Shown: positions 8,861-16,119 of the stretch, one piece after another
How positions within the stretch are numbered: position 1 is the first letter of the stretch
How the letters are laid out: each line of letters opens with the position of its first letter
Source of the DNA: JAAZHD01 sp012510895
GTDB lineage: Bacteria > Bacillota > Clostridia > Caldicoprobacterales > DTU083
Reading direction: 5' to 3'
Assembly (NCBI GenBank): GCA_050951465.1
Contig: JBMNJC010000024.1
Coordinates: 1 to 64,000, forward strand
DNA length: 64,000 nucleotides
Translations under genes and position numbers: made by a program
The notes under the pieces: model-generated
What the model was told of the DNA's origin: nothing
The model's input: the letters and a program-made list of their open reading frames with translations, nothing else
Database searches by the model: none

Positions 8861-10339
8861 ATGGCTCAACTAGAGGATATCAGAAAAATGTACTTTATGG
8901 AAGGGCTAAGTATCAGAGAAATTCATAGAAGAACAGGTATGCATCGGGATACTATCTCCAAATACTTATCTATGGATGAACCACAGCCCCCAAAGTACCA
9001 ATCCTCCAAAGAGAGGAACCACCCGGTCCTGGGACCATATATTCCTTTAATCAACCAAATACTGGAGGAAGATAAGACCCGTCACCGCAAACAACGTCAT
9101 ACTGCAACTAAAATACTTGAACGTCTGAAAGAAGAAGGCTATTCAGGAGGGTACAGCACCCTAACGGACTATCTTCGCAAAGAACATAAGAAGCAGCGGG
9201 AAGCTTTCCTACCACTTGAGTTTGAATTAGGTACATACGCTGAAGTAGATTGGACTGAAGCATATTTCTATCTTAAGGGTAAGGAAACCAAAGCACACAT
9301 ATTCGTAATGAAGCTTAGAGGTTCAGGAGGCTTCTATGTAAGGGCTTACCCCTTTGAGAAGCAGGAAGCTTTCTTTGACGGTCATGTCAAATGCTTTGAG
9401 TTTATGAATGGCGTACCATACAAAATTACATACGACAATCTTAAGACCGCTGTAAAGAAAGTATTACAAGGCAGCAACCGTGAAGAACAGGAACAGTTTA
9501 TCTCCCTGCGGACCCATTATCTATACGAGTCTTCTTTCTGCCGTCCGGCACGCGGCAATGAAAAAGGCGGCGTAGAAAATGCCGGGAAAGAAGCTGTCAG
9601 GAAGTTCTTTGTTCCTTATCCCGATGTAGAATCCTTTGATGAACTTAATGAATATCTGCATTCAGAATGCCTGAAGCTTCTTTCCGGAAACCCTAAGTGG
9701 GAAGCAGAGAAAGCAGCACTCAGACCTCTTCCTAAGGTTAGATTCAACGGGGCAAGATACAAGGAAGCCAAGGTCAACAGGTATTCAATGGTGCAGTTTG
9801 AAACTAATCGGTATTCCGTACCTACAGCCTATGTAGATGAACGGGTAACTGTCAGAGCAACACCAGATCAAATCGATATTATGCTAAAGGATATGGTAAT
9901 TGCTCATCACCATAGAAATTATGGACGTAACCAGGATAATATCATTCTTGACCATTACCTGGATCTGCTGCTGCAAAAGTCCAGAGCTTTAGGCAATACC
10001 AGGGTATACAATCCTCAAGCACTGCCACAGGCATATGAGCAGTATCGAAAGATGCTGATATCCAGAAATCCTATAGGTAACCGGGAGTTTGTAAAAATAC
10101 TTATGCTCCATCGTGATTATCCTCCTGCACATGTGACGGAAGCATTGGAAATCGCCATGCTGTACAATATCTATAGCTATGATGGAGTATTAAATATATT
10201 GGGGCAGCTGCTCCTAAAGAGCCATAAAGCTGTTCATCTAAGTAAAGAGAGACTTCAAGGGATACCAGATGTACAGGTCACTCCTCCCGACCTGAATAAA
10301 TACAAAGCCTTAATGGGAGGTGTGACAGAATGCCTCTAA
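8852..10339 (+). CDS. istA: IS21 transposase IstA
   Basis: 495 residues, full length. An N-terminal helix-turn-helix (GLSIREIHRRTGMHRDTISK, about 17-36) binds element ends. The catalytic core has D in YAEVDWTEAYF (about 131), D in KITYDNLKTAV (about 195) and E in NEKGGVENAGKEAVR (about 240), followed by an SH3-like C-terminal part. The AGGAGG site precedes ATG 8852. It overlaps istB by 10 bp, the standard IS21 arrangement. Confidence 0.95.
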   Translation: MIKMAQLEDIRKMYFMEGLSIREIHRRTGMHRDTISKYLSMDEPQPPKYQSSKERNHPVLGPYIPLINQILEEDKTRHRKQRHTATKILERLKEEGYSGGYSTLTDYLRKEHKKQREAFLPLEFELGTYAEVDWTEAYFYLKGKETKAHIFVMKLRGSGGFYVRAYPFEKQEAFFDGHVKCFEFMNGVPYKITYDNLKTAVKKVLQGSNREEQEQFISLRTHYLYESSFCRPARGNEKGGVENAGKEAVRKFFVPYPDVESFDELNEYLHSECLKLLSGNPKWEAEKAALRPLPKVRFNGARYKEAKVNRYSMVQFETNRYSVPTAYVDERVTVRATPDQIDIMLKDMVIAHHHRNYGRNQDNIILDHYLDLLLQKSRALGNTRVYNPQALPQAYEQYRKMLISRNPIGNREFVKILMLHRDYPPAHVTEALEIAMLYNIYSYDGVLNILGQLLLKSHKAVHLSKERLQGIPDVQVTPPDLNKYKALMGGVTECL

Positions 10340-11092
10340 ACAAGATGCTCCTGGAAGCCTATTTTAAGAAGCTCAGGATGCCACAGGCAGCTAAAACATA
10401 TGAATCTCTTGCCAGAGAAGCTGCAGATAACAATTTGGGTTATGAAGAATATTTGCTTGGTGTTCTGGAACAGGAAATTCACCAGCGGGAAAACAACCGG
10501 ATACAGAGAGGGATTAAACAAGCCGCTTTTCCGGTGATAAAGACATTGGATAGCTTTCTTTGATTTCAAGGCTATACCTTCCCTCAACAAGCCTAAAGTG
10601 CTGAAGCTTATGCAGGGAGAATATATACGTAAGAAAGAAAATGTTATCCTTGTCGGTAACTCTGGTGTAGGCAAGACACATATTGCAACAGCACTCGGTT
10701 ATGAAGCCTGCAGGCAGGGATTACGAGTTAAGTTCTACACTGCAGCCGGTGTAATCAATGAGCTCATTGCTGCGCAGCAGGAATACCGATTGAACCGACT
10801 TGAAAAGCAATGGCTGGCTCCACATCTCATAATCCTGGATGAGCTGGGTTATGTGCCCTTCAGTAAAATGGGTGCTGAGCTTTTATTTCAGTTTTGTGCA
10901 GCCCGGTATGAACGTGGCAGCATTATTATCACCACAAACCTTGAATTTCCTAAATGGACTGAGGTATTGGGTGATGAACAGATGACAGCAGCCTTACTTG
11001 ATCGGCTAACCCATAAAGCACATATTCTTAACATCAACGGGGATAGCTATCGCTTCAAACAGGCACTTGCCATGCAATCTGAAACGACTTAA
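10330..11092 (+). pseudogene. istB: IS21 helper ATPase IstB, frameshifted
   Basis: The first 77 codons stop at 10563; the rest continues in another frame to 11092 with Walker A GNSGVGKTHIATALG and Walker B LIILDELGYVPF. The break is a tandem duplication: CTTTCTTT at 10554-10561 where one CTTT would give the expected continuous KTLDSFDFKAIPSLNK. IstB is the AAA+ regulator that activates IstA, so this IS21 copy is probably inactive unless the duplication is a sequencing artefact. Confidence 0.88.
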
Positions 11093-11157
11093 TTTTTTAT
11101 GCTTTGGTGGCCTAAAATTAGACCAGCAAGTGGCCTAATTTTTAATTGACATTAACA

Positions 11158-11329
11158 TTATTATATCTTCCAATACTTCCACTATTATATTCCGAATTAG
11201 CTCAAACACATCTTCACCCAGCCCTAGTACTAAATCAGCCAGATCCTGACCTTCACTTATAAATGTTTTTATACGTTCCTCAATTTTCTTTACCCCAAAC
11301 TCATTAAAATGTTGTATACTATTGTACAT
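11158..11329 (-). pseudogene. ISLre2 transposase, 5' fragment
   Basis: Starts at ATG 11329 with MYNSIQHFNEFGVKKIEERI, the characteristic ISLre2 N-terminus, and runs to EVLED where IS21 begins. It joins logically to DEYLRNS of the fragment at 7475-8740. The open frame continues a few codons into IS21 and stops at 11135. Confidence 0.88.
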
Positions 11330-11330
11330 A

Positions 11331-11393
11331 GAAGATGTCATCCTTTCTGTTAGGTTTTTTTCACAATCCATATCTTAACAGGCTGACATCTTC
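11331..11393 (-). promoter_or_regulatory. Foldback in front of the ISLre2 transposase start
   Basis: A 10-bp perfect inverted repeat (GAAGATGTCA 11331-11340 with 11384-11393) plus an inner TCTGTTA/TAACAG pair brackets the AAAGGATG ribosome binding site, one nucleotide from the ATG. It would mask initiation in read-through transcripts. Confidence 0.6.
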
Positions 11394-11444
11394 TTTTCAA
11401 TTTTTATGGTGATTTATTACTCTAAATCCCTACAGTAATTTTAC

Positions 11445-11461
11445 GCTAACGAAGTATTTTC
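11445..11461. repeat. 17-bp target duplication of the IS1202-like element
   Basis: GCTAACGAAGTATTTTC at 11445-11461 is repeated perfectly at 13272-13288. The first 6 bp are the end of ISLre2, so the IS1202-like element arrived after ISLre2. Confidence 0.88.
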
Positions 11462-11852
11462 TGTCAATAATCTATGAAAATGTCACCTAAAAGCGAGTGG
11501 TTTTAATCAGTGAAAATGTCACCTTTACACCAAAAAATATACTAAGTAAAATCTACATCGCTAATGAGCATGTCAAGGGCCAAAAGCGTGGCTTATCCTT
11601 GACATACTCATTCCGCCATGCTGAGGGCTTACTTGCCGAGGGATGAAGGGAGAAAGCAAGCTAGAACACATATCCATACCCCCCGGAATTACCAGTATAG
11701 CATGGCGGCCGCTAACAACGAGCATTTTCAGATAAAGGCGCCTCGGGAATCAGCTAAAAAAGCAAGCTTTTCGCATTTAAGCGATAAAAAAGAGCATGGC
11801 GAAACAAGCCCTTGCAACAAATGGGGGTAAAAGGGTATGATAGTATTATGGT
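11462..11852 (-). other. Long structured non-coding tail of the IS1202-like element
   Basis: 391 bp between the left end and the transposase stop, without a credible gene. It contains a 13-bp stem with one mismatch (11566-11578 with 11597-11609) and a 10-bp perfect inverted repeat CCGCCATGCT/AGCATGGCGG (11613-11622 with 11699-11708). The sequence is more GC-rich than the flanks. Confidence 0.5.
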
Positions 11853-13196
11853 TTAGGCCCATGCTCTGGTGGAACTGAATAAATCATTTAGCATTTCAAT
11901 GATTTCAGTATCCGTTTCCTCATACGAGAGCATGGGTTTTTTATCTGGCGATTGGCGCCATGGGTGGTCATATGCAGGTCTAACTCTTTTACGGCATTGT
12001 TCTCGGCCTTGTGACTTAGAAGAACCTGCAACGGCCTTTTTAGGACGTTCAGCCAGTGCCTTGGTGTCATATACAACATCGGCATAAATAGCTTTTACAC
12101 CGATTTTGGAGCTGCTTAAAACGGTAAGTTTGGCCTTTGGCATGGCAGCTGCTTTTTCACCGTTTTTAGCGAGCTGATAATATTGGCCTTTGTATGAGAA
12201 AGCTGAACTCTCGATAATGGTGCGCTCCTCTTTTATACAAAGAATATAGTCAAGATTGATGCTTGGCTCCAAGGCTCTAAAGGCTGGCGTGGGATCTTCT
12301 GGTTCCACTCCGAATTTCTTGTTATATTCATCAATAAACGCTGCTAAGAAGGCATTTGCAGCTTCCATGGTAGTGATACCATGGATCTTGAACTCAACAG
12401 GAAGCCTGCTTTGGAGAGTGCCCCATAGCCTTTCAATACGGCCTTTGGCTTGGGGGGAACTAGCTTTAATAATATTAATGCCCAGCTCCTCCATGGCTCT
12501 ACCAAATTGGGTGAGGTTAACTACTTTGCCATCTAATTGTTCTTCAATAGATAACTTGCCATCATTGGGAGAGACAAATATAGTATGGCGATCGCAGTAG
12601 AGGCTGGTTGGAATACCGTGATTCGTAACTACTTGTCTTACAATTTCAAAGTATCCTTCCATACACTCATTGGGAGTAAAGTAAAGGGCAAGAATCTCGC
12701 CTGTAGCATCATCTATGGCACCATGAAGGTCAAAGCATTCTTCGCCAATAATCCATTCATGGGGAGATGCATCAATTTGAACCAACATACCTTTTTGAGG
12801 CTTTCTTTTCCTCCTATGATGCGCCTTACGTTTACGATGACTTTTGGGGCTCTTGATACCTGCTTCTATTAAAACCCTATGCACTGTAGAGTAACTTACT
12901 TGGATCTCCTCGTACTTTTCAAGAAGTTCCTGAAAGTGATTAAAATTGGCTTCTTCATACTTAGTCTGCTTAAGCTCGATGATAGAATCTCTGGTTTTAT
13001 CCGGTACAGCATGCTTTGGTTTACGACCTCTATTTTTATGGATGATGAACGCAGCTCCTTCTTGAATAACTCCTCCTTTTAATCGTATTACTTGGCGTTC
13101 ACTGAGGTTTAAAAGCTCGGCAGCCTCTCGGATGGTTATTACCTTATCGATAGTTTGATTAATGACTCTGAGCCTGGTTATCTCTTTTTGAGTCAT
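11853..13196 (-). CDS. IS1202-like transposase (rve-type DDE)
   Basis: 447 residues from ATG 13196 with AAAGGAGA upstream; an upstream in-frame start at 13226 lacks a good site. An N-terminal helix-turn-helix (TIREAAELLNLSERQVIRLK) is followed by a basic linker and a DDE core: D in VQIDASPHEW, D in LYCDRHTIF, E in QAKGRIERLWGTLQ. The SPHEW and QAKGRIERL blocks are typical of the IS1202 group of ISNCY. Intact. Confidence 0.88.
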   Translation of the reverse strand: MTQKEITRLRVINQTIDKVITIREAAELLNLSERQVIRLKGGVIQEGAAFIIHKNRGRKPKHAVPDKTRDSIIELKQTKYEEANFNHFQELLEKYEEIQVSYSTVHRVLIEAGIKSPKSHRKRKAHHRRKRKPQKGMLVQIDASPHEWIIGEECFDLHGAIDDATGEILALYFTPNECMEGYFEIVRQVVTNHGIPTSLYCDRHTIFVSPNDGKLSIEEQLDGKVVNLTQFGRAMEELGINIIKASSPQAKGRIERLWGTLQSRLPVEFKIHGITTMEAANAFLAAFIDEYNKKFGVEPEDPTPAFRALEPSINLDYILCIKEERTIIESSAFSYKGQYYQLAKNGEKAAAMPKAKLTVLSSSKIGVKAIYADVVYDTKALAERPKKAVAGSSKSQGREQCRKRVRPAYDHPWRQSPDKKPMLSYEETDTEIIEMLNDLFSSTRAWA

Positions 13197-13249
13197 GTTG
13201 AATATCTCCTTTCGCATACATGACATTTTATCAGAATAAATTCAACATG
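13194..13249 (-). promoter_or_regulatory. Foldback including the IS1202-like transposase ATG
   Basis: A 10-bp perfect inverted repeat CATGTTGAAT (13194-13203) / ATTCAACATG (13240-13249) places the start codon in the stem and the ribosome binding site in the loop. Confidence 0.6.
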
Positions 13250-13288
13250 ACATTATCATAGAATAACTACAGCTAACGAAGTATTTTC

Positions 13289-13317
13289 TTGCCAAATCAT
13301 TTAGAAGGTGTTAAAAT
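13289..13317 (+). promoter_or_regulatory. SigA-type promoter of rpmB
   Basis: TTGCCA (13289-13294), 17-bp spacer, TAAAAT (13312-13317). The -35 box begins at the first base after the 17-bp IS1202 duplication. Confidence 0.72.
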
Positions 13318-13366
13318 GTTAAATGCATAATTTAAGGTTGTTGCCCGTTCAAAGGAGGTGTTAATC

Positions 13367-13555
13367 ATGGCTAAAGTATGTGATATCTGCAACAAAGGAA
13401 AACTGTTCGGTAATACCGTGAGCCACTCTCACCGGAGGGGCAACCGTTCTTGGACACCTAATCTAAAAAAAGTAAAAGCTGTTGTTAACGGATCCCATGT
13501 TACCTTAGAAGTTTGTACAAGATGTATTAGATCTGGAAAAGTAAAATCAGTTTAA
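13367..13555 (+). CDS. rpmB: 50S ribosomal protein L28
   Basis: 62 residues, complete. It has the zinc-binding C+ form: CDIC near the N-terminus and CTRC near the C-terminus, with the conserved NTVSHSHRRGNRSW block. The start at ATG 13367 is set by AAAGGAGGTG. In relatives it lies directly beside yloU; here the island separates them. Followed by a strong terminator. Confidence 0.97.
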   Translation: MAKVCDICNKGKLFGNTVSHSHRRGNRSWTPNLKKVKAVVNGSHVTLEVCTRCIRSGKVKSV

Positions 13556-13557
13556 TC

Positions 13558-13584
13558 AAAAAAACGTGCTGTTGCACGTTTTTT
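13558..13584 (+). terminator. Terminator of rpmB
   Basis: Stem AAAAACGTGC / GCACGTTTTT with a 4-nt loop (TGTT) and a T-run, starting right after the rpmB stop. Confidence 0.88.
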
Positions 13585-13657
13585 GATTTTAAGCTAGCTT
13601 TAAAGACAACGAAAAAGAAGTCTGTTAAGCTTAATAATTAGCAAATGCACGCAATTC

Positions 13658-13879
13658 TCACTTCTGTTTGTTGAAGATGAAAATGCCTATACAAATAAAT
13701 CCCAGTCCAAGAAGAAAACACCATACCCATGGAGGTGTACAAGCTATTACCAACACTATACCAATCAATATTAATAAAATGGATAAGGGATTGATCTTTT
13801 TGCCATAATTATAATATGGTTTACGCGGTTTATTCAGCTTATAACGCGAACCACACCTGGCCCAAAATGCAAATAACAT
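13658..13879 (-). CDS. Small two-helix membrane protein
   Basis: 73 residues, unrecognised. A basic, aromatic N-terminus (about 1-29) is followed by two hydrophobic segments (about 33-47 and 52-68) joined by a short TPPW turn. Start ATG with GGAAGGGGAG upstream. It lies 76 bp after thiN on the same strand, in the position where Bacillus has spoVM; it is not SpoVM. Confidence 0.6.
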   Translation of the reverse strand: MLFAFWARCGSRYKLNKPRKPYYNYGKKINPLSILLILIGIVLVIACTPPWVWCFLLGLGFICIGIFIFNKQK

Positions 13880-13955
13880 CTATTTGCTCCCCTTCCGGTA
13901 AATCTGCAATTTTCTATTATATAGTATTCAAGATATACTGAAAGGTGAATAATTT

Positions 13956-14591
13956 CTAATCTTCTGCCAGTACGGCAAGCAACCATCCGGACTTTATTTT
14001 TATCTCTGCTTTTTCTTCTATAAAAATATTACTTATTCCATATGGAGCATCTAAAGGCAACTTTTGGTTTTCAATAGGGTATCTCAACCCTTTTGTTGAA
14101 AGAATACTTACATCCTCGCCCAAAGGGAGCAAAGATATTATTTGCCCTTTCTTTCCTGTTAAGAATAAAAATGTGTTTGAAACTTGAATCTGATTATTAC
14201 TATCCAAAATAACAGCATTTATACCTTGCTTTGCAAGTTTAACTAATACCATAATATTTGCATATGAATGATCCCAGCGATAACCAAGGGCTCCCAGTAA
14301 AACGACATGGCTGGCCCCAAGTTCTATTGCTGTATTTGCTGCAATTTCAGTATCTGTTTCATCCTTAACTTTGGGATAAGTCCTAATTGGAACTCCTTTC
14401 TTGCGATATTTTTCCAAAAGTTGCTCGTTGACTGAATCAAAATCACCTATAATCAGATCAGGCTCAAGTCCTAGATTTTTAAGATGTCGGACTCCGCCAT
14501 CACAGCAGATGACCATATCTAATTTTGGTATTTTAGTCTTTATTTTTTCTGCCTTGTTTATACTTCCATTAGCAATAATAGCTATTTTCAT
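13956..14591 (-). CDS. thiN: Thiamine diphosphokinase
   Basis: 211 residues, normal length. It transfers pyrophosphate from ATP to thiamine to make the active cofactor. Family motifs: VICCDGGVRHL, PDLIIGDFDSV, KDETDTEIA and GALGYRWDHSYANI. Last gene of the rsgA-rpe-thiN cluster; its ATG overlaps the rpe stop by 4 bp. Confidence 0.95.
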   Translation of the reverse strand: MKIAIIANGSINKAEKIKTKIPKLDMVICCDGGVRHLKNLGLEPDLIIGDFDSVNEQLLEKYRKKGVPIRTYPKVKDETDTEIAANTAIELGASHVVLLGALGYRWDHSYANIMVLVKLAKQGINAVILDSNNQIQVSNTFLFLTGKKGQIISLLPLGEDVSILSTKGLRYPIENQKLPLDAPYGISNIFIEEKAEIKIKSGWLLAVLAED

Positions 14592-15247
14592 TTTGATCCG
14601 GCATCCCTTAGGAGCCTTATCATAGCAGCTGGATCAGAAGTGGAGAAAACTGATGAACCTGCTACCAAGCAATCAGCTCCTGCCTCTGTCACTTGCCTGA
14701 TATTCTTTAAAGAAATTCCGCCATCTACCTGAATAATTGCATTACTATTGGCTTTGAACAGTCTCTCTTTTAATTCACTGATCTTCTGCAACATTCCCGG
14801 TATAAATTCTTGCCCTCCAAAACCTGGATTTACAGACATCAGCAATATCATGTCCACATCTTGAAGCACATAATCCAACACGCAAAGCGGAGTGGAAGGA
14901 TTCAATGCAACTGCAGCTTGGATCCCTTTATTCTTAATATAAGTTAAAGATCTATGTAAATGAGGCAAAACTTCTGCATGCACTGTAATACTATCTGCAC
15001 CAGCTTCAATAAACTCATCTACAAATTCCATCGGATTGTCCATCATCAGATGAACATCAAATGGAATATTCGTAAGCGGGCGAATAGCTTTAACTACCAT
15101 AGGACCAAAGGATAGATTGGGTACATAATGACCATCCATTACATCAATATGAACCATATCTGCTCCGCCCTTTTCCAATAGTGATACTTCTTCTCCCAAT
15201 CTGGTAAAGTCTGCTGCTAAAATAGATGGTGCAATTTTAATCACCAT
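14588..15247 (-). CDS. rpe: Ribulose-phosphate 3-epimerase
   Basis: 219 residues, full length TIM barrel. It interconverts ribulose 5-phosphate and xylulose 5-phosphate in the pentose phosphate pathway. Motifs: N-terminal KIAPSILAADF, metal-binding HIDVMDGHYVPN and HLMMDNP, MSVNPGFGGQ and the phosphate-binding VDGGIS and VAGSSVF. It overlaps rsgA by 7 bp, consistent with the conserved Firmicute operon. Confidence 0.97.
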   Translation of the reverse strand: MVIKIAPSILAADFTRLGEEVSLLEKGGADMVHIDVMDGHYVPNLSFGPMVVKAIRPLTNIPFDVHLMMDNPMEFVDEFIEAGADSITVHAEVLPHLHRSLTYIKNKGIQAAVALNPSTPLCVLDYVLQDVDMILLMSVNPGFGGQEFIPGMLQKISELKERLFKANSNAIIQVDGGISLKNIRQVTEAGADCLVAGSSVFSTSDPAAMIRLLRDAGSK

Positions 15248-16119
15248 AAATTCCTCCTTTTTTCTTTTATTTCTTCTATGAAATATTTATATCTTTCGTA
15301 TCTGTTCTTAGGTAACCGGCCATTTTCAATTGCCTCACGCACTTTACAATACGGCTCTGCTGTGTGAGTACATCTTTGAAAATAGCAATCATGTTTAAAT
15401 ATTACATACTCCGGATAATAATCCTGTAAATCCTCCGGTTCCAAATCCGTAATTTCTATTTGGCTGAAACCGGGGGTATCTACTATCATACCACCACCAG
15501 GCAAAGACAACAACTCCACTTGACGTGTTGTGTGTCTTCCTTGTTGAAGCTTTTTACTTACACTTCCTGTTTTCAAATTTGTTCCAGGATGTATTCGATT
15601 AATTATTGATGATTTACCTACACCTGATTGACCAGCCAAAGTAGTTATACCTTGCAATTCATTACTTAAATCTTCAATTCCGTAGCCCAGTTTGCTTGAT
15701 ATTAAATGAATTTTGTAATTGGTAGGTAAATAATCTTCAATGATATAGTTCAGACTTTCCTGTTCTACCAGATCAATCTTGTTGATTATCAGAATAGTTT
15801 TTATATTCAATTTTTCAGCAGTTATCATTAATTTATCAACTAAAAAAAAGTCTGGGTCCGGTTGTGTCGGAGCTATTACTATAGCTAAATTATCAATATT
15901 AGCAACAGGCGGACGTTTTAAATTGTTTTTCCTGGGTAAAATCTCTTCCAGGCTGCCCTCGGTAATTTCTGTTTCAGGGATAAATCTTACGTAATCGCCT
16001 ACCATGGGAGTCAAGCCTAGCTTTCGAAATCGACCTCTTGCCCTGCACCGGAATATCTCTCCCTGGGATAATATATCATAGAAACCTCCTATTCCCTTTT
16101 GTATAATGCCTTCTCTCAT
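15241..16119 (-). CDS. rsgA: Ribosome small subunit-dependent GTPase A
   Basis: 292 residues, complete. A 30S assembly GTPase with circularly permuted motifs: G4 LIINKIDLVE (about 110), then G1 GQSGVGKSSI (about 163), then G3 DTPGF (about 205). An N-terminal OB fold and a C-terminal zinc finger (HDCYFQRCTH...C) bind the ribosome. It overlaps prkC by 4 bp, linking ribosome maturation and kinase signalling in one transcript. Confidence 0.97.
   Translation of the reverse strand: MREGIIQKGIGGFYDILSQGEIFRCRARGRFRKLGLTPMVGDYVRFIPETEITEGSLEEILPRKNNLKRPPVANIDNLAIVIAPTQPDPDFFLVDKLMITAEKLNIKTILIINKIDLVEQESLNYIIEDYLPTNYKIHLISSKLGYGIEDLSNELQGITTLAGQSGVGKSSIINRIHPGTNLKTGSVSKKLQQGRHTTRQVELLSLPGGGMIVDTPGFSQIEITDLEPEDLQDYYPEYVIFKHDCYFQRCTHTAEPYCKVREAIENGRLPKNRYERYKYFIEEIKEKRRNLW

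Larger units (their letters stand above)
8741..11157 (+). mobile_element. IS21-family element inside the ISLre2 transposase gene
   Basis: 2,417 bp. Ends TGTTAATG (8741) and CATTAACA (to 11157), with longer imperfect similarity inward including AGGCCAC and TGCTGGT repeats, typical multiple terminal binding sites of IS21. It carries istA and a frame-disrupted istB. I find no clean target duplication: flanks are GAAGATATAATAA and GATGAATAT in ISLre2 orientation. Confidence 0.88.
5468..11450 (-). mobile_element. ISLre2-family element, interrupted twice
   Basis: Terminal repeats GATAGAGTCAATTTACAGTA (from 5468) and GTTAGCGTAAAATTACTGTA (complement, ending 11450) match at about three quarters of positions over 24 bp and are flanked by the 9-bp duplication. 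Without the ISNCY-type element plus its duplication (1,666 bp) and IS21 (2,417 bp), the element is about 1.9 kb, the normal ISLre2 size. Its transposase is split by IS21, so the copy is dead. Confidence 0.82.
11462..13271 (-). mobile_element. IS1202-like (ISNCY) insertion sequence
   Basis: 1,810 bp with 24-bp imperfect terminal repeats (TGTCAATAATCTATGAAAAT from 11462; TGTAGTTATTCTATGATAAT, complement, ending 13271). Each end holds a second copy of a TGAAAATGTCA-like motif about 40 bp (left) and 28 bp (right) further in, probably transposase binding sites. Unusually long, perfect 17-bp target duplication. Transposase intact. Confidence 0.88.
3881..13280. mobile_element. Nested insertion-sequence island (9,400 bp)
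   Basis: Five insertion sequences fill the gap between the divergent yloU and rpmB promoters: IS4-type (3881-5454), ISLre2 (5468-11450) containing ISNCY-type (5548-7207) and IS21 (8741-11157), and IS1202-like (11462-13271). Removing 3881-13280 joins TTGAGAA to GTATTTTC and restores a sequence explained by the 7-, 9- and 17-bp target duplications. The reconstructed empty site has only 18 bp between the two -35 boxes. No cargo gene is present. Confidence 0.88.

Noticed and set aside
8741..8869. N-terminal extension of the ISLre2 transposase
   Set aside because: The sequence belongs to the IS21 left end and does not match ISLre2 N-termini.
11618..11830. 70-codon open frame in the IS1202-like tail
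   Set aside because: No ribosome binding site, low-complexity composition, and it runs through both arms of a hairpin; the region is better read as non-coding.
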